Made by a program: the position numbers and the translations under genes
Notes under the pieces: model-generated
Databases searched by the model: none
Told to the model about the DNA's origin: nothing
What the model saw: only the letters and a program-made list of their open reading frames with translations
Shown: positions 61,863 through 64,000 of the stretch, in pieces
Numbering within the stretch: position 1 is the stretch's first letter
Layout: each line of letters starts with the position of its first letter
Assembly (NCBI RefSeq): GCF_003144245.1
Contig: NW_020289975.1
Span: 2,747,496-2,811,495 of the forward strand
Direction: 5' to 3'
DNA length: 64,000 nucleotides
Origin: Jaminaea rosea
Taxonomy: Eukaryota > Basidiomycota > Exobasidiomycetes > Microstromatales

Positions 61863-64000
61863 TCATTGCACAAAGCTCGAGTTGCCACCATCACCGTCGC
61901 CGTTACCGTAGCGGTCTGCCGTCGAAGGGCGAGTGAGCATGATAGGCCCGAGGTCCCCCGCAGAAGGGTCGATGTTGTTGTGCTGCTGTTGAGACAGCGC
62001 GTAGTGCTGCTGCTGCTGGGAAGGAGCCGCCATTTGCTGAGGCGAGCTGTTGTAGGGCTGGGCGACGCGGCCCGGTGTGCGGCTGCCGTAGACGTCGAGG
62101 CCAGATCCTTGGTGTTCGTTACCGCCATTGCTGTACCAATAGTGCTGCTGGTCCGTCGACCCGGTCTGCTCCTGCCATCGCGGCTGCTGTGACTGCTGCT
62201 GCTGCTGATAAGACATGTACTTGGACGTCTCAGGCGTCTCGCCCATCATGACGGAGGGCTGGCCGTAGACGGGGGCCAGATTCTGATTCTGATTCTGAGC
62301 TGCAGCTGGTGACCATGATATATTGCCCTCAGCGCTTCTACTGGCCTTGAGATCGTAGGCAGACGGGTCACGGAACCCCGCAGAGTGGGCGAGGTTCTCG
62401 AGGCTGGCAGAATGTGCGGCGACTTGCTGTTGATGATCGAGATTGGAGCCGAGCATGGCAGGGAGACCTGACGAATTGTGGGGCTGATGATGAGCAGAGA
62501 CTGGCCGCCCATCGCCATTGGCAATCTTCATGCCGCTCAAGCCCAAGGTGGTCCCCGGGAAGCCTGCATCGCTGCTTCCCGTAGACGAGCCGCCTCCTCC
62601 AGTGTGGAAAGAGTCCCGGAGGGTCGCATGGCTTGAGTGAGAGTGCCAAGTGCCCGTCGTCGCTCCTCGTGGTCGACCGAGGGCCTCGTTGCCGGCGAGT
62701 GTATGCTGAGCTGCAGATGTCCAAGGGAGGACACGATTCTGGAAGGATGGCGATGGTTGACTATCGTCATGTTTCATGCCACCCCAGCTGCTGCTACCGT
62801 CGTCGATGCCGCTGCCGCCGAGAGGGAATGGCCCGGGATGGTCTCGTACGCTGAACGTGTTGCGGTGTCGTACAGGGGCTCCCACGCCGAGTGCGGAAGA
62901 AGATCCGCCAAACCACGATGCTGATCCGCCACCTGCTTCCATCGGCGAAGCCTCCCCGGATGTGCCCATCGAGAGGCTAGGTCGAGAGCCTGGTAGCGGA
63001 TATGGCTCGTACCGGCTGTTGCCGCTAATCCTCGACCCTCCCGTGACACCGCCTCGTCCATCACGTGAGAGCGTCCCAATGGAGAGTCGCCGTGGGAACC
63101 CTCCTCCTCCTCCTATTGACACCGAGTCCGGACCTGCGTAGTATCTTGGGTCCATGCCGAGGTTCATCATGCCGGGTGACTGCATGCCCGCATGTGCGCT
63201 TCTGCCGTCGCTACCATCACTTCCCGATCCAGTCCCTGCTCCTGCTCTGCGCGACGCCTCGCTGCCATCACCGCGGTATCGGAGCGATCCGTCCGGCATC
63301 ACCTCGATGTCCGGCGGGTTACGGAAGTTTGACTTTTGAAGGATGATGGGCGAAATATGGAGACCAGAGATCTCTGGCAGCGAGAGGGGCGTGCGAAGGC
63401 GGCCGTTGCGGACGTCGTCGACCTTGTAGTACGAGACGAGATGCTGAGTGGATCCGTCGACTTGAATCGAAATCGTCTTCTTGCAGAGGCCGTCCTTTGC
63501 GAATGGGTAGCTGTTCCGCAGGCTGCCTACGAGGGCGCGCTCGAGGTCGGCTTCGCGACGCGCCGCAGAGTGGGACGCGTGTGATGGCAAGGCGGCCGCA
63601 GCGGCGTTGTAAGAAGAGGACATGCCTTGGGATTGCGGCGAGTACCACTGCGAGGATGTCGCAGGAGCTCCTCCGTCGAACCAGACCGACGCCGAGTCGG
63701 ACGCGCTGCTCACTGCTCGTCCGCGTCCCTTGATGTCGTGTTGGGGAAAGCCCAGACGCGCTTGAACTGGAGAAGTTCTCGTCGAGCTTGGCGCAGAGTC
63801 GCTACCGGTGCCAAAGCCGTGAGCCAAGGGATCGATCGACAGGTCCGAGGTAGCCAAGGTGGATGCCGTGGCGTCTTGTCCCTTGCTCGACTTCTTTTCA
63901 ATCTGGCGATAGACCTATGCAGGGGTGGCCATGGCGCCGTGATTAGCGTCACGACAAGATGAATTGGTTCTTCGTCGCCGGCGCGCAACTCACCAGAAAG
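61863..64000 (-). CDS. WOPR (Gti1/Pac2) transcriptional regulator, partial at right edge
   Basis: Exons visible: the last 7 bases at 64000-63994 and a long exon 63914-61863 (684 codons with stop), joined in phase 0 by a 79-nt intron. The join gives FLVYRQIEKK, the end of the first WOPR half. The second half is unmistakable: LRNSYPFAKDGLCKKTISIQ, STQHLVSYYKVDDVRNGRLR, TPLSLPEISGLHISPIILQK. Between the halves lies a linker of about 110 residues, and after them a 480-residue Ser/Gly/Gln-rich tail. WOPR proteins (Wor1, Ryp1, Pac2; Ros1 in Ustilago) are DNA-binding master regulators of morphology and pathogenic development. The N-terminal half lies outside the window. Confidence 0.92.

Noticed and set aside
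1-64000. CRISPR arrays, bacterial-type operons, riboswitches or ribosome binding sites
   Set aside because: The DNA is eukaryotic nuclear sequence with spliceosomal introns; no spacer-repeat pattern was seen.

Overview
The window is nuclear DNA of a GC-rich, gene-dense fungus, most likely a basidiomycete and perhaps a member of Ustilaginomycotina. This is inferred from several things: short introns (about 60-120 nt) with GTGAGT-type donors and CTAAC/CTGAC branch sites, typical fungal genes (Zn2Cys6 and WOPR regulators, GH15, GH5, KIN1), and homopolymeric Ser/Gln/Glu runs. I place about 25 recognisable protein genes and one intron-containing tRNA. Intron-exon joins were read by eye; for most genes every exon phase closes on a continuous protein.

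Left part (1-24.6 kb) is compact housekeeping: an edge-truncated RRM-like gene, an unrecognised basic protein, splicing factor PRP4, an aspartate/glutamate-type mitochondrial carrier, the microprotein OST4, the 9.5 kDa complex I subunit, an ACOT9-type thioesterase, ARV1, an unknown membrane-anchored protein, an EamA/DMT transporter, COQ7, TIM13, ESF2, DPH3, a membrane-anchored GH15 glucoamylase and DNA ligase I (CDC9). Mitochondrial functions are frequent: carrier, complex I, thioesterase, COQ7, TIM13, and further right ARH1 and TAZ1.

Middle part (24.6-47.3 kb): a 3.9 kb stretch in which I see no gene precedes a Zn2Cys6/PAS-like regulator. Then come ferredoxin reductase ARH1 head-to-head with tafazzin TAZ1, an RGG-rich protein, the polarity kinase KIN1, the meiotic recombinase SPO11 (with a 27-bp minisatellite at a splice junction), an equilibrative nucleoside transporter and tRNA-Gln(UUG).

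Right part (47.6-56 kb) is the accessory region. It holds an array, all on the minus strand, of repeated and mostly broken copies of an unrecognised two-module protein family: about five copies of the N-module followed by four of the C-module, with the 5' flank duplicated along with the N-module. Next to it is a spliced, unassigned gene-like segment among short tandem repeats. This is the best candidate for something undescribed.

Right end (56.2-64 kb): a GT2-type glycosyltransferase convergent with a GPI-type GH5 glucanase-like enzyme, then a WOPR (Gti1/Pac2) regulator whose 5' part lies outside the window.
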